From NCBI GenBank assembly GCA_950022295.1, contig OX465600.1, forward strand, positions 313,420,031 through 313,484,030: a stretch of DNA of 64,000 nt, in the 5' to 3' direction. The position numbers were made by a program, and so were the translations under genes. This document shows, piece by piece, positions 1 to 12,940 of this stretch. The notes under the pieces were generated by a model. The model saw nothing but the letters and a program-made list of their open reading frames with translations. It had not been told where the DNA came from and made no database searches. Within the stretch, counting starts at the first letter, position 1, and each line of letters opens with the position of its first letter. This DNA comes from Bromus sterilis. Its lineage: Eukaryota; Streptophyta; Magnoliopsida; Poales; Poaceae.

Positions 1-3000
1 CGCTACTAAGCATTATGCATTGTATCAACGGAAAGAAGAGGCTGTATATAGTGGAATGCAAGATAGAAATCAGAATAAGGGTAAGAAGCTAGGCCAATCG
101 AAGACTAGCATCTTCCGACGATGTCTTGCAGCATGAGGTAAGAATCAGCCAACAGTTTATATAAAGCATAAAGTATCAATACAACAGAAGTTGCTGCAAC
201 ATTGTATAATTATAAGTTGTAATAATTAACAATGCCTCCGAGTTCTCCTCCTCGACATCCCAGCGAGGAAGAAAACCCGGAATCATACAGTTTAATAATA
301 ATACTTTGTAGTGGTAAGATCCAGCTTCAGCATAAAGCGTCCTGTTACCGTGGACACGGCTATTCCAATAGATTAATCTTCCCTGCAGGGGTGCACTTGT
401 GTTACGCTACACGCACGGATCTTCAGGGTGGCGGGAACCTTGTTAGGGAACGCTCCACCGAGGCTATCCGACACTCCATAGCCCATCTTTCAAACACAAC
501 AGAGAGGTCATCCGCCGGACTATATCCTATGTACGCGGGGCTTTGGACCCTAACCCCGATGTACTCTTGCACGGTGCGAGGCTGGCCGGTGAAGTTAAAG
601 ATAATCCAAATAAGACACCATCGCGCGAGAAAATAAGACAACACCACTTCCCGGCGCAGGCCGCGATACTGCTGACGTCTGAAGAGTCCTCGGACGACAC
701 TACGAAGCAGAGGAGCCCATAACTCGTAATTCCCACGGGTAGGTAGTGCGTACATGGCGTATAGCCAACTCAAGACATCCACTGAACCATTTAGCATTTA
801 ATTAACCTGCGTGACAACCGTTATCGTTGCCTCGACTTAACCGACCCGCGGACAACGACAGCAGCCAGGACCACCAGTACATCGGTGCCTGCCCCGTCGT
901 CCCACCAAGTCACTGCGGTTACCAACAAGGTGAACCGTCTCCTTACCTTGTCTCGCGTGTGCTCCTGGAGGAGCTCGACTTTCGTGGTTTGGTAACTCTC
1001 ACGGCCAACGATCAGGGGCCAAGCACACCGGTACACTGGTCATACCCTCCCTGTCGTCCCGTCGCAATACCTCTCGCGGGCACCGTTGGGTCGCCCGACT
1101 TCTTACCTTTAAGGACACCAGTTGGTTTGAGTCCCTACCATTAAGTGAAACCTGGAGGAATGACCCTCAATGGTACACTTGAGCTGGCTCGACTGAGACA
1201 TCAGCGGAATGAACTAAAGAGGTAAACCTCGTATCATCCCGGTGATGCTACGCTACTGAGCCGACGAGAATGAAATACGAGTCCATTTCACTCGTAAGCC
1301 AAACTCGAAGCGACTCGGCAGAGTCTCGCCGTTGTAGGTTCCCTAGGGCGTCTGCCTTGATCCGTACCTGTTACAGTTGTATATATTTCGTTTCCGCGAT
1401 CACTCCCCTGAGTGGCCACGACCCGCTATCTAATCCTAGCTAACAATGCGCAGGGCTCACTGCTGAATATTATATATATATTTATAAGGCAGCATAGGAT
1501 ACAAGAAGGTACATCAAGGGGCGACAATGACAGGCTATGCAATTGAATAGGATTGTAATCGTAGCAGCAGCAGTAACACTGCCTAGTGCAAGAAAGTAAG
1601 GAAAGGTAGGCAATATTTGGGGAAGAGAATGGATCTGCTTGCCTGGAAGCTCGACGGTAGGGGTAGGGTCATCAACGAAGTAGTCGTACTCGACAATGAT
1701 GTCATCGGCGGCAGCAACGGGGTCTACCGGAGAACAAGGGGGAGAAACAGTAAATACACAACAAGCATATACAAACAGATGCATGTCATGACAGATGAAA
1801 TGTTAACGATGTTCTAACGCAGTGCAATGCACGTCGCTCGGAACGGAAATTCATCTGAGGATGAACTACCGGCTCCGGGTGATTACCGGACAGGGTGACC
1901 GGAGGTGGAAGGATCAAGCCGGAGGTGTCGTGGGTACCGGACAAACATAAGGGGGTGTATCCGTGTTAGTTGATCTATTCCGAACAACTTTCGTGTTCGA
2001 AATAAATTCATCTGGGTACTTTAGCAGTACCGGACAATTTATCGGACAGTCGGTCCGGAGGGGGACGGTTCGATGTTCGTTGTGTTAGAGGGGTGTGATA
2101 GACATACGGATAGCGTATTCGTATTCGTTATATTTTTCTGATCAATTTTCATGTATAAAGTTTTTGAATCCGAGTTACGGTTTAATAGTTATTGAATTTC
2201 AAAGTTTAAATCATTTAAATGATTTTCTGAATTTCTTTTACTATTTATTTAACATTATCCAGAACATTATCCAAAACAGTGCCTGACATGTGGGGCCACC
2301 CTGTCATAGGCTGAGGCCTTTGACTGGTCAAACTGACCAGGGGGTCCCACCTGTCAATGACTCATTTTATATAATCCATTTAATTAAATCAAAAATAGTC
2401 ACTAGGCCCACATGTCATACACAAAGATTTTAATAAATTCCTTCTAATTAATTAAACAGGGGTGGGGTCCACTTGTCATCCACACTAAGCTAATTAAACC
2501 ATTTTATTTAACTAAATGACTAGAGGGCCCACCTGTAAGAGAGAGGCTAACTAAGAATTTTAATCAGTTTAAGTTAGCAGTTTAATTAACTACTGGCCCT
2601 ACATGTCATGCTACTTAGCAGGAGTTTAGTTTAGAAAAGGGGGGGTTAGTCCAGCGTGTGCCCGCCAGCGAACACGGGCACGGTGGCGCTGGTCGTTAGC
2701 GCCAACTCCGGCAAGGTGGGGGGAAGAGGCGCGCCGGGTGGGGTGCGGGCGAGGCAGACCGAGGCGGGTGGCGGGGAGAAAAGGGGCTCGGCCATGGCCA
2801 CTGGCCAGAGGGCGATGAGGTCGCCGTGCGGCCGCCGCTGTGGTGCGCGAACGGGATGCCGGAGGAGCAGAGTGCGGCCAGGAGTGACTGACCACGGCCA
2901 GGGCGTGCGCTCGACACGGCCTGGGTGTGTCGAGGGCGTGAACGAACGCGGGCGGCGCGCGGCCAGAGCAGGTTGGGCGCGTGTCAAGCGCGATGCGGTG

Positions 3001-5349
3001 AGCAGAAGGTTTGGCATTCCGGCGCCCAAAACGAAGCGAGGCTAGGGGAATCGAACGCGGACCAGGGGGGAAACGGGGTTGATCTCACCACGAGTGCGAA
3101 GTGGTTGGCAATGGGCTTGGGGAGGCGCTGGACGCAGGGGATCGACGACGGAATTCCGGTGCCCCTGGCGGAAGAGGAAGAAGGGGGGTGTCGTCGAGGG
3201 CGCGGCTCTGGTCGATTCCGCGCAGTCGGTTATGAAGGCCTCCACCGCGTAGCTCCAGGGCAAGTTATCTCGTGCCGGGGGGTCCGGTGGCCATGTCGTC
3301 CATGGAGGTGCAGCCATGGCGGGTCGGTTGCAATGGGGGAAAACGAAGGCGAGGAGGGAGAGTGATATCTAGGGTTCCACTGGGACGCAGGGGTCAGGGT
3401 CGGCCCCCTTATCCATGAGGTGAGAGGGGGCAGGTGAGGGGCAGGTGGGGTGGGGGGGGGGGGCTCGGCGAGCAGAGGCATGGCGCTCTGTCGCTGTTGG
3501 GGTGGGGAGGGAACAGGGGGAGGAAGGAGAGAGAGAGGGGGCTGGGCCCGGGGTGGGCCTCGCCCCCGACGTAGGATAGGAATTATTCTTTTTTTCTTTT
3601 TGTTTTTTTGTTTCTTTTCTGTTTGTAATTATTTTAGTTACTTTATCAAATTGTAAAAACATGGGACTGGCCCCAATATTAGTGTTATATATTATGTAAT
3701 TTTAATAAGATTTTTTTGTAATTTATAAAAATCATTTGATGTCTTGTTTTATTTAAAAGGTAATAGAAGCCACTGTTTTGCTACTATTTTTATTTATCTA
3801 TATTATTAAAACATTATTATAAAACCCTAATTCACTTTGTTTATGGCCTACTGATTATTAGGCATTTTATAAAATTGTTTCCATATTTTTAGTGCAATCA
3901 AAATTACCACATGTTTATTATAATTATTATGGCAGTTTTAATAACCTTCAGGGTATTGTTTTTATTTCATAACACTCCTAAATCACTTTAATAATAATAA
4001 TCCCAAATCATATACCCAATGACTTAATGACTACTAGGCATTTTTCAAAGGCGGATCCATAATGTCTGGTGCAAATTCATTTCAGTTTCATTTTATTTTT
4101 ACTTGGCAATTGATAACCCAACATCATTGGTTTCATATCAATCATTCAACTTTTATTACTCTAATGACTAAGGATGAATTGGTTTAACCCAGATCAAGGT
4201 GATTGACATGCCTCCAAAATTCATGGAGCAAAGTTATCTCGTGCCGGGGGGTCCGGTGGCCATGTCATCCATGGAGGTGCATCCATGGCGGGTCGGTTGC
4301 AATGGGGGAAAACTAAGGCGAGGAGGGAGAGTGATATCTAGGGTTCCACTGGGACGCAGGGGTCGGGGTCGGCCCCCTTATCCATGAGGCATGGGGGGCA
4401 GGTGAGGGGCAGGTGGGGTGGGGGGGCCGCGGCGAGCAGAGGCATGGCGCCCTGTCGCCGTCGGGGTGGGGGAGGGAACAGGGGGAGGAAGGAGAGAGAG
4501 AGGGGGATGGGCCCGGGTGGGCCTCGCCCCCGGCGTAGGATAGGAATTTTTCTTTTTTCTTTTTGTTTTTTTTGTTTCTTTTCTGTTTGTAATTATTTTA
4601 GTTACTTTATCAAATTGTAAAAACATGGGACTGGCCCCAATATTAGTGTTATATATTATGTAATATTAATAACATTTTTTTGTGATTTATAAAAATCAAT
4701 TGATATCTTGTTTTATTTAAAAGGTATTAGAAGCCACTGTTTTGCTACTGTTTTTATTTATCTATATTATTAAAACATTATAATAAAACCCTAATTCACT
4801 TTATTTATGGCCTACTGATTATTAGGCATTTTATAAAATTGTTTCCATAATTTTTAGTGCAATTAAAATTACAACATGTTTATTATAATTATTATGGCAG
4901 TTTTAATAACCTTCAGGGTATTGTTTTTATTTCATAACACTCCTAAATCACTTTAATAATAATAACCCCAAATCATATACCCAATGACTTAATGACTACT
5001 AGGCATTTTTCAAAGGCGGATCCATAATGTCTGGTACAAATTCATTTCAGTTTCATTTTATTTTTACTTGGCAATTGATAACCCAACATCATTGGTTTCA
5101 TATCCATCGTTGAACTTTTATTACTCTAATGACTAAGGATGAATTGGTTTAACCCAGATCAAGGTGATTGACATGCCTCCAAAATTCATGGAGCAAAGTT
5201 TTTATAACTTACCCAATGTGAAAATTTTATCAAGGTTGAAAATTGTCAGAGCTATGATCAAAGGTGATCATGGCTTGATCATCAACAGTAATGATCACTA
5301 ACAGTGGATCACTGTAGTGATTACTGTTATTGATTCTGAGGGTGTTACA
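1..5349 (-). mobile_element. LARD-like LTR, copy 1 (left end outside window)
   Basis: This is the first of four copies of one long terminal repeat. Alignment with copy 4 (position 1 matches 31441) shows that about 470 bp of its left end lie outside the window. It ends at 5349 with GGGTGTTACA; the other copies start with TGTGATGCCC, giving the imperfect terminal inverted repeat TGTRAYRCCC. Orientation is minus, because the PBS lies left of each LTR start and a purine tract (read on the minus strand) lies right of each LTR end. Visible parts are a stretch of CCGGA/ACCGGAC motifs (about 1868-2065), a GC-rich block (2640-3560) and an internal tandem duplication (3262-5195). It encodes no retrotransposon protein. 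The 134-codon plus-strand frame at 232-636 is open in all four LTRs but matches no family I know. Confidence 0.85.
3262..5195. repeat. Tandem duplication of about 967 bp inside LTR1
   Basis: Unit 1 is 3262-4230 and unit 2 is 4231-5195. Each starts at AAGTTATCTCGTGCC in the GC-rich block and runs through the AT-rich block to CATGGAGCA. The right boundary continues as AAGTTTTTATAAC, so the break-points share the short homology CAAAGTT/CAAGTT. LTR2 and LTR3 carry the same duplication; LTR4 has a single unit and so shows the unduplicated order. Confidence 0.9.
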
Positions 5350-6887
5350 AATCTCCACCACTACAAAGAATTCTCGTCCCGAGAATTAAAAGTAGTGTAA
5401 GGGGTAGAGTTTCGGTTTCGCCTCCTAACAAATCTTCTGGTTCTTGTTGTCCTACTCGAAGAAATTAATCGTTCACGTTGAGGCCTTCACTGGACTGTAT
5501 CGGTGCATCTCGATGGGTTTTAATCCTTTCTTCGGGGCTCCATCGCACTCACGGACAGGTTAAGAGGTAAAGCTTAAGGGGGTCGGATCAATACAAGTTG
5601 AATCAAATGGGGTTGCTCAAGGGTATGGGGTACAAAGTCCTTCCGAGTTTAACCTCAGGGAAGTACATCGTGAGAAGTTTTAAGCGGATAGGCACGTATT
5701 CGATGCCGATGACGGAAGATGGGAAAGGGGCCCCGATCATCAGACACAATCACTGAGTCTGATATCGGACAGAATATCACAAGGTCGATGACAAGAGTCA
5801 GGTTTCGGTACTGCGGAACTGTGGTTTATGGGCCCACAAAAGAATCAAAAGTATGGTGACAAACAATGCGATCAAGTGGCAAGGTAAGTCAGAGAACAAC
5901 TTGTCAGCTATATCGGCAACAACGTCGGTACCAGGGGCAGTGGACATTGAGAACCATTTTCCTGCTCGTTAATACGAGGCGGACCAATTGGCAAAGTTCT
6001 CGTCCCGGTGGTTACCGAAATTTCATCGACAAAGTCAACAAGGGGTTACTGACGAGGTTGTACACCGAGGTGTTTTCACAAGCAGGTGAATTATCACTGC
6101 TCAGATAAGATATATTATAAGAAAGGTTAAACAAACTAATGGAGAGGAAAAAGTGATGATACATAAGTATCAGGTATATATCTTTCCCAAGGGAAAACAG
6201 AGCACGATATACACGACCAAGTTGTATTGGCAGAGAGTCAAGGGAAGTTGTCGATGATAACATAAATCATCGAATGGCAAGGATGGTATTACAAATGATG
6301 AATCCAATTGACACATGGAAGAAGCCATGAAAGATTAGTCAGATAATAATCCACCAAAGGTCGGGTGGTACGCAAAGGATCTGATGTGGGTATGTACACT
6401 CAATCGGGAGGAGAAGAATGCAAAGGCATTGGGTGATGGAAGCATCGGAATAATGCAATGCTTGAGTACAAGGGAATCGTGTTTTCCAGATCGGGAGGTG
6501 GATGCAATCATCCATACAGACTTATCGGTGGCAGGGGATTTCAAAGGCGATGAACACGCAGGTTCTCGGGAATTTATCAGAGAGTAATCGTCGGGATCTT
6601 CAGGTGAATCAGGCGATCATCTTGGGTGAAGGGCTCTCCGGGTAGAAGTGACCACGAGGTCCTAATGTTAGAGTTAGAAAATTTTCCCGAAAGGATAAGA
6701 GAGTAGAATCCGAGAGTAAAGGTACGGAGAAAAAGATCCTAATACCAAAGATATCACACGTAGTGACATCGATGTGGGCCCGTAAGCCAAACATTAAGTT
6801 AGCAAAGTAGTTTTACAAATACTAGACTCGACTTCGACCAAGGAGTGGTTAGGGGCTTCCTACAGGTAGTCGGCTCTGATACCAACT
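5350..6887 (-). mobile_element. LARD-like internal domain 1 (non-coding, 1538 bp)
   Basis: This segment lies between LTR1 and LTR2. Read on the minus strand it begins at the PBS (6873-6884) and ends in a purine-rich tract (about 5350-5370) just before the 3' LTR. No gag, protease, RT or integrase frame is visible; the short open frames match nothing known. Next to the purine tract is CTCGTCCCGAGAATT, the reverse complement of a sequence found just before the 3' LTR of the chromovirus at 40200-40222. This suggests descent from a Ty3 chromovirus by loss of the coding region. It acts as a non-autonomous element that needs enzymes from elsewhere. Confidence 0.8.
6873..6884 (-). other. Primer binding site (tRNA-iMet type), internal 1
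   Basis: The plus strand reads GCTCTGATACCA; the minus strand TGGTATCAGAGC is the usual initiator-Met PBS of plant LTR elements. It lies 3 nt from the LTR2 boundary. This fixes the element's orientation as minus. Confidence 0.9.
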
Positions 6888-9396
6888 TGTGATGCCCCCA
6901 AAATCAGACCGTGTACAGTAATCATACACGCAAGGTACACGATCGAGATCAAGGACTCACGGTGAGATATCACAACACAACTCTACAAAAAAAATACAAG
7001 CTGTTTAATACAAGCCAGGGGCCACGAGGGCTCGAATACAATAGCTCGAGAGCACAAAGTCAGCGGAAGCAATAGTATCTGAGTACAGACACAAGGATAC
7101 AAGGTTGCCTTAAGAAGGCTATCACAAAATCAACACCGATCAAAAAGGCGAGGCCTCCTGCCTGGGAACCTCCAAGCTACTCCTGGTCAATGGGGAACTC
7201 GACGTCGTAGAAGGCATCGAGGATCTTCATGTTGTGGTGGTCGACATCGGGGATCTCCTTCTCCTGGACTCCAACGTCGACTGCAGCAGCCGATCAGGCA
7301 AAACAAAAAGGGGGGAAATAAAGCAGGTGAGTATCTAGCATACCCGCGAGTCTTACGTCCGCTACTAAGCATTATGCATTGTATCAACGGAAAGAAGAGG
7401 CTGTATATAGTGGACTGCAAGATAGAAATCAGAATAAGGGTAAGAAGCTAGGCCTATCGAAGACTAGCATCTTCCGACGATGTCTTGCTGCATGAGGTAA
7501 GAATCAGCCAACAGTTTATATAAAGCATAAAGTATCAATACAGCAGAAGTTGTTGCAGCATTGTATAATAATAAGTTGTAATAATTAACAATGCCTCCGA
7601 GTTCACCTCCTCGACATCCCAGCGAGGAAGAAAACCCGGAATCATACAGTTTAATAATAATACTTTGTAGTGGTAAGATCCAGCTTCAGCATAAAGCGTC
7701 CTGTTACCGTGGACACGGCTATTCGAATAGATTAATCTTCCCTGCAGGGGTGCACTTGTGTTACGCTACACGCACGGATCTTCAGGGTGGCGGGAACCTT
7801 GTTAGGGAACGCTCCACCGAGGCTATCCGACACTCCATAGCCCATCTTTCAAACTCAACAGAGAGGTCATCCGCCGGACTATATCCTATGTACGCGGGGC
7901 TTTGGACCCTAACCCCGACGTACTCTTGCACGGTGCGAGGCTGGCCGGTGAAGTTAAAGAAAATCCAAATAAGACACCACCGCGCGAGAAAATAAGACAA
8001 CACCACTTCCCGGCGCAGGCCGCGATACTGCTGACGTCTGAAGAGTCCTCGGACGACACTACGAAGCAGAGGAGCCCATAACTCGTAATTCCCACGGGTA
8101 GGTAGTGCGTACATGGCGTATAACCAACTCAAGACATCCACTGAACCATTTAGCATTTTAATTAACCTGCGTGACAACCGTTATCATTGCCTCGACTTAA
8201 CCGACCCGCGGACAACGACAGCAGCCAGGACCACCAGTACATCGGTGTCTGCCCCGTCGTCCTACCAAGTCACTGCGGTTACCAACAAGTTGAATCGTCT
8301 CCTTACCTTGTCTCGCGTGTGCTCCTGGAGGAGCTCGACTTTCGTGGTTTGGTAACTCTCACGGCCAACGATCAGGGGCCAAGCACACCGGTACACTGGT
8401 CATACCCTCCCTGTCGTCCCGTCGCAATACCTCTCGCGGGCACCGTTGGGTCGCCCGACTTCTTACCTTTAAGGACACCAGTTGGTTCGAGTCCCTACCA
8501 TTAAGTGAAACCAGGAGGAATGACCCTCAATGGTACACTTGAGCTGGCTCGACTGAGACATCAGCGGAATGAACTAAAGAGGTAAACCTCGTATCATCCC
8601 GGTGATGCTACGCTACTGAGCCGACGAGAATGAAATACGAGTCCATTTCACTCGTAAGCCAAACTCGAAGCGACTCGGCAGAGTCTCGCCGTTGTAGCTT
8701 CCCTAGGGCGTCTGCCTTGATCCGTACCTGTTACAGTTGTATATATTTCGTTTCTGCGATCACTCCCCTGAGTGGCCACGACCCGCTATCTAATCCTAGC
8801 TAACAATGCGCAGGGCTCACTGCTGAATATTATATATGTAGGGGAACGCGGCAGAAAACAAAAATTTTCCGCACTACGAACAGCCCAGGACCACTATGGA
8901 GACTGCATACAAGGTTTTGATCTGATCGTTACCGACTCGTAGCGCAGCGGAAGTAGAGTCGATGTAGATCGTTGGTGCAGACCCCCGCAGCTAGGATTTA
9001 CAACCTCCCAACCGCGAGGATGTTCTCCCTCGTCTGCTCCTCGGACAGCGCTCCGAGAGGCGGTCGGACAGTCCCTCGGACGATGTCACGGACAGCCCTT
9101 CGGGAGGACCCTCGAAACTTGAACGGTAACTCGGACAGCCCTTCGGGAGGACCCTCGAACAGTCCCTCGGGCAAAAGATCGAAACTACGACCTCTCTACG
9201 GGGTTGCACACATACGGTGTCATCTATCCGGCAGGGCTTCGCCGTCCAGAACTAGTTCCTGCCGGAACCCAGACAGCCTTTCGGCTCTACGAAACTATTT
9301 CGTGGGAGGGAGAGAAGAAAGCCAGATCATGCAATGGCACTTGTTGAGAGTTCAAGTGAGAACTTGGATCAGATTTGAGAGACCCCTCTCCACCCC

Positions 9397-9404
9397 TATT
9401 TATA
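9397..9404 (-). promoter_or_regulatory. TATA box of the Copia LTR (left copy)
   Basis: The plus strand has TATTTATA, so the minus strand reads CCTATAAATAGGGG, a strong plant TATA context. Transcription would start some 30 bp lower and run leftward. The same box is at 16643-16650 in the 5' LTR. Confidence 0.75.
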
Positions 9405-9447
9405 GGGTGAGAGGCTATGGGGAAAAACCCAAAATGCCCTCCAAACT

Positions 9448-9615
9448 GCATCATTGCCTGCATCATCATGCAAGCTGCATCATCGCCTGCATCATCATGC
9501 AAGCTGCATCATCGCCTGCATCATCATGCAAGCTGCATCATCGCCTGCATCATCATGCAAGCTGCATCATCGCCTGCATCATCATGCAAGCTGCATCATC
9601 GCCTGCATCATCATG
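9448..9615. repeat. 29-bp tandem repeat upstream of the LTR TATA box
   Basis: About 5.8 head-to-tail copies of a 29-bp unit containing GCATCATCGCCTGCATCATC start at 9448, 9477, 9506, 9535, 9564 and 9593. The copies are identical except for one base in the first (CATCATTG). In transcription direction the array lies about 45 bp upstream of the TATA box, where enhancer repeats are found in some plant Copia LTRs. It also keeps all three frames open, which explains the spurious long frames here. Confidence 0.9.
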
Positions 9616-9638
9616 AATAGTGTATCCACTATTCATGA
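9611..9638. other. Perfect 12-bp inverted repeat (hairpin) beside the 29-bp array
   Basis: The arms are TCATGAATAGTG and CACTATTCATGA, separated by TATC. It abuts the 29-bp array on the side away from the TATA box. The same structure is at 16857-16884. Confidence 0.85.
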
Positions 9639-9727
9639 AGACATTTATCTGCGACCGTAAAATCCGAAACTTTTCTGTAGGTCTTAGAAAAATTCCAGTA
9701 CCCACTAAAAGGATTTTGGACGCGTTC

Positions 9728-10000
9728 CGAAACAATTCCGGATTAGTGATTTTCATCTGCGAAAAGCAACCAAAGCGGTTCCGGCAGCTCCGGAACATTT
9801 CCGGTTTTTTCTCTCTGGAAAAATCCCAGAAGTTCCCAGAACAATTCTGGCACCCTCCAAGAATTTCCAGGCGTGTGCCGAAACCATTTTGACTTAATGA
9901 TATATTCCGAAACAACTTTTTGGTTTTACCGAAATTATTCCGGTGTTCTCTTTCCGGAACTTTTCCGTTTTTCCGAAACCTTTCCGGTGACTTTCTCTCA
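9728..10000. promoter_or_regulatory. TTCCGG-rich upstream section of the Copia LTR
   Basis: TTCCG, TTCCGG or CCGGAA occurs more than ten times in about 270 bp, for example ATTCCGG, CTCCGGAAC and TTTCCGGTG. In transcription direction the section lies upstream of the hairpin, the 29-bp array and the TATA box. A role as a transcription factor binding cluster is inference. The copy in the 5' LTR is at about 16974-17246. Confidence 0.5.
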
Positions 10001-12649
10001 GACTCCCTGTCTAGTATTCAGCAGATAGATGACCCTTAAGCGTGTGACCCTATAGGTTCGGTGAAGTATAGACATGACCCGGAACACTTTCCGATCAATG
10101 ATCAACATCGGAGCCGTGGACACCCATATTGACCCCTATACCCACACGAATAAATATTCGAGTGAACCTCCAGTTGCCGTGTGCTATTCCTGTTGCTTCG
10201 CGATATGTTACAAATACCCGAGGTGAGACTTATCGGCATCCCCGTGGATCAACACTTGTCCACTATGCCAGTTACCTCGTTACTGGTATTGTTCTCTTTT
10301 CTCGTTCCCGCGTTCCGGCATCCCTGTGATCAAATCACACTGTGTCTGGCCAGACGATGGTGGATACCGTAACACCGAGAGGGCCCGAAGAATATCTCTC
10401 CATCGACGGAGGAGCAAATCCCAATCTTGAGCTACCTAGTTCCTTGTCATACTTTTCCGTGAACCCGTAAGCCGCCGTAATAGCCACCCTTTTACAGATG
10501 ACGTTTAACAAACCCCAAAGTTCACGAAGCAAGTACGAAGGAACTCAATACTCTCATGGTCTAAGGAATTATGCAAACGCTCAACTTTCTCTGTGTTATA
10601 ATCCATTAACTGGTGACGAATGTATCTCATAGCATAACATCAATCTGGGTCGATTCAACACAAATGTTCTTCTAACATTGTGCCCTCAAAATTGCCGGCA
10701 TAGTCATGCCCATGATCAGGAAAACAGAACCATCATGCAACACTTGAGCTAGTCTTAGAGGCGAGACTAGGAATATATATATTTTATCCGTTTATTATTC
10801 CACACGTGCATATGAGTCTTCCTCCGAGCCTCGTGGTTATTGCAGACTCGAGAACCATAGCAGTTATAGCATGGAATATAAACATAATTAGGAACATGGG
10901 GATAAATAATAACATTTATTATTGCCTCTAGGGCATATCTCCTACAGACTCCCACTTGCACTAGAGTCAATAATCTAGTCAATGCTAATGCACTTTACAC
11001 CTACGGCATACTGGTGTAAAATATGCTTCACATGTGGTATAGCCTGATGTCCAACGGATCTGACAACTTCAACTCCGTGTGTATCTTTGCATATCCTCGC
11101 GTTTTCACGCTTTCACAAAATTCATACTTTGTGTGGACTTGGCTTTGTATATATGCGAATCACTGGTCGAACCTTGATTCCTCAGACTGAGCTATGGAGC
11201 AACTATCTTCAATAGTGTTCCATTGACCAAAGCCATATTGGAACCATACTAAGTTCATGAATGAACTATATGATTCAACATTTTCTTTGTTGCTTCTAAA
11301 GCAGCAACATACATAGCCATTTGTTATAGAATTTCGCCACAGTAACCTGTTATGAACAATTCCAACTTACTGTGCCACCATATTGTGTATTACACACAAA
11401 AATACTTTAACTCAAATCGAAAATCGCATGGAGCATTGATGAAGACCGTATCGATGTAATTACTTACAACAAGTACTTCATAATCTCTTCTTGCGAGAAA
11501 TCATGTCATCAGTGCTACTTTAGTACTCAATGACATTTTTCACTGTTGTCCCACGATCAGTTCTTTGATCACTTTGGTATCTATACTCGCAACAACTTTG
11601 GAGTATTGGACATATCTGGTTGTTTTACATACCATGGAATACATGATTAATCCCAACACGAAGGTGTGTGGAATCTCCATCATGTAATTTGCTCATCAGT
11701 GTTTTGGGACACTGAGTCTTGCAAAAACTCTTTCCATGTGACTTTGGCAAGAATCACTCCTTGTCGTTTTTAATGCTAAATTGTTTTGGCATCTTGTCAG
11801 TATGTATTTTGGCTTAGCCCTATTAGGCAATTCTATCTCTTAGATAATTATGCCTAATATCAAGGCTACTTAACCCAAGCACTTCATCAAAAAACTATTT
11901 TCAATGAAGTCCTAATTCATGTCAAGAAATTTATATTATTTCCAATTAACAATGTGTCAAGCACACACAAGGTTTTTAGAAATATTATTATGCTCCCACT
12001 TACTTTCTTGCAATCACAAGCATCTTCGTTATCCATTGATGAAATCAAACTCTTTTGACTATTTCATCAAAAACGAAGATTCCAACTCCATTATGCTCTC
12101 TTTTGTCCATCGTAGGAACTCTGAAGTTTGCATACTCACTAGCATCCTCTGGACTGACAAAATACCTTGGACTGTATCATATGCAAGTCCGAGGTAGTAT
12201 TTCCATCTTATGGAAATCCTTTTGGGATCCATGTTTCATATCTCATGAATGAAATATGTATTAATTGCTAGTTTAACCCGAACCGACTTTAAGCATCGCT
12301 ACGGAGAGACAATCTCGCTGTAGTTAATTCCTTGAAATTGTTATAAGCAACAAGTCGAGCTTTATGGATAAAACATTTTTATCCGTATCATTTTATAGTT
12401 CCATTAATATTCGTTAGACTCAAAGTCTTCCGAATGGTCCATCAAGATACAATCTTGATTTATTTATATGGAAACTATCTCGGATTGTATTGGCATTTAG
12501 CCAATTCCGGAGTCAGGGCCCATCATTGCTTCCTTAATTATCGTAGGTATATTGTTGTCTAACAACAAAATCTCGTTTGCGCACCTGAGAGGTTTGCATG
12601 AGTTTTGCCTACGTGGTTCAGCTGCAAGTTCGACCGAAGTCCATACATC

Positions 12650-12940
12650 TCATGTAGGAGCTTCCGTATCAGTCGCAGTAGGAAACTCTGGAATCACTTC
12701 CAAGGTTCCTTTCCTTTGATCTGATGACGAAGATACTGTTATCTCATCGAGTTGCACTGTCCTCCCACTCACCTTTTTGCAAGAACCATTCTCTTTAAAA
12801 GCATACCGTTCTTTGTGGCAAAACCTTTTGCCTCGGTATAGTGGTGGAGGAATTCCCAATAATTTGGGATAACCTACAAAGTAGCACTTGTCTGATTTGG
12901 AATAGGTTTGTAAACAGTTTACACAAGCCCCATATTCCAA
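12650..12940 (-). pseudogene. Remnant of Copia integrase C-terminal region
   Basis: This 96-codon minus-strand frame contains KCYFVGYPKLLG followed about 30 residues later by VSGRTVQLDEI. This spacing and these motifs are typical of the segment after the Copia integrase core. Both ends run into stops, and the sequence between the motifs is degraded. It supports the Copia assignment and the minus orientation. Confidence 0.6.

Larger units (their letters stand above)
8837..10946 (-). repeat. Copia 3' LTR (left copy)
   Basis: This 2110-bp LTR corresponds to 16083-18192 with a constant offset of 7246. All stretches I compared, including every open frame inside it, are the same in both copies. 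Reading in transcription direction (right to left) it holds a TTCCGG-rich section, a perfect hairpin, a 29-bp tandem repeat, a TATA box, and then a section with repeated TCGGACAG-like motifs (about 9030-9180). This copy should carry the poly(A) site. Confidence 0.92.

Noticed and set aside
5262..5349. Cluster of TGATCA-type palindromes at the LARD LTR end
   Set aside because: These are short palindromes in AT-rich sequence; no longer structure was evident, so they were left as a sequence feature of the LTR end.
6873..6884. tRNA gene fragments at the PBS sites
   Set aside because: Only the 12-18 nt complementary to tRNA 3' ends are present, with no tRNA body or internal promoter boxes.
9448..9615. 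CRISPR-like array of 29-bp repeats
   Set aside because: The repeats are directly adjacent without spacers and lie in a plant LTR; this is a plain tandem repeat.
8972..9616. 214-codon plus-strand frame in the Copia LTR (and its twin at 16218-16862)
   Set aside because: It is antisense to the element, and its C-terminal part is only the 29-bp tandem repeat read through; there is no known domain.
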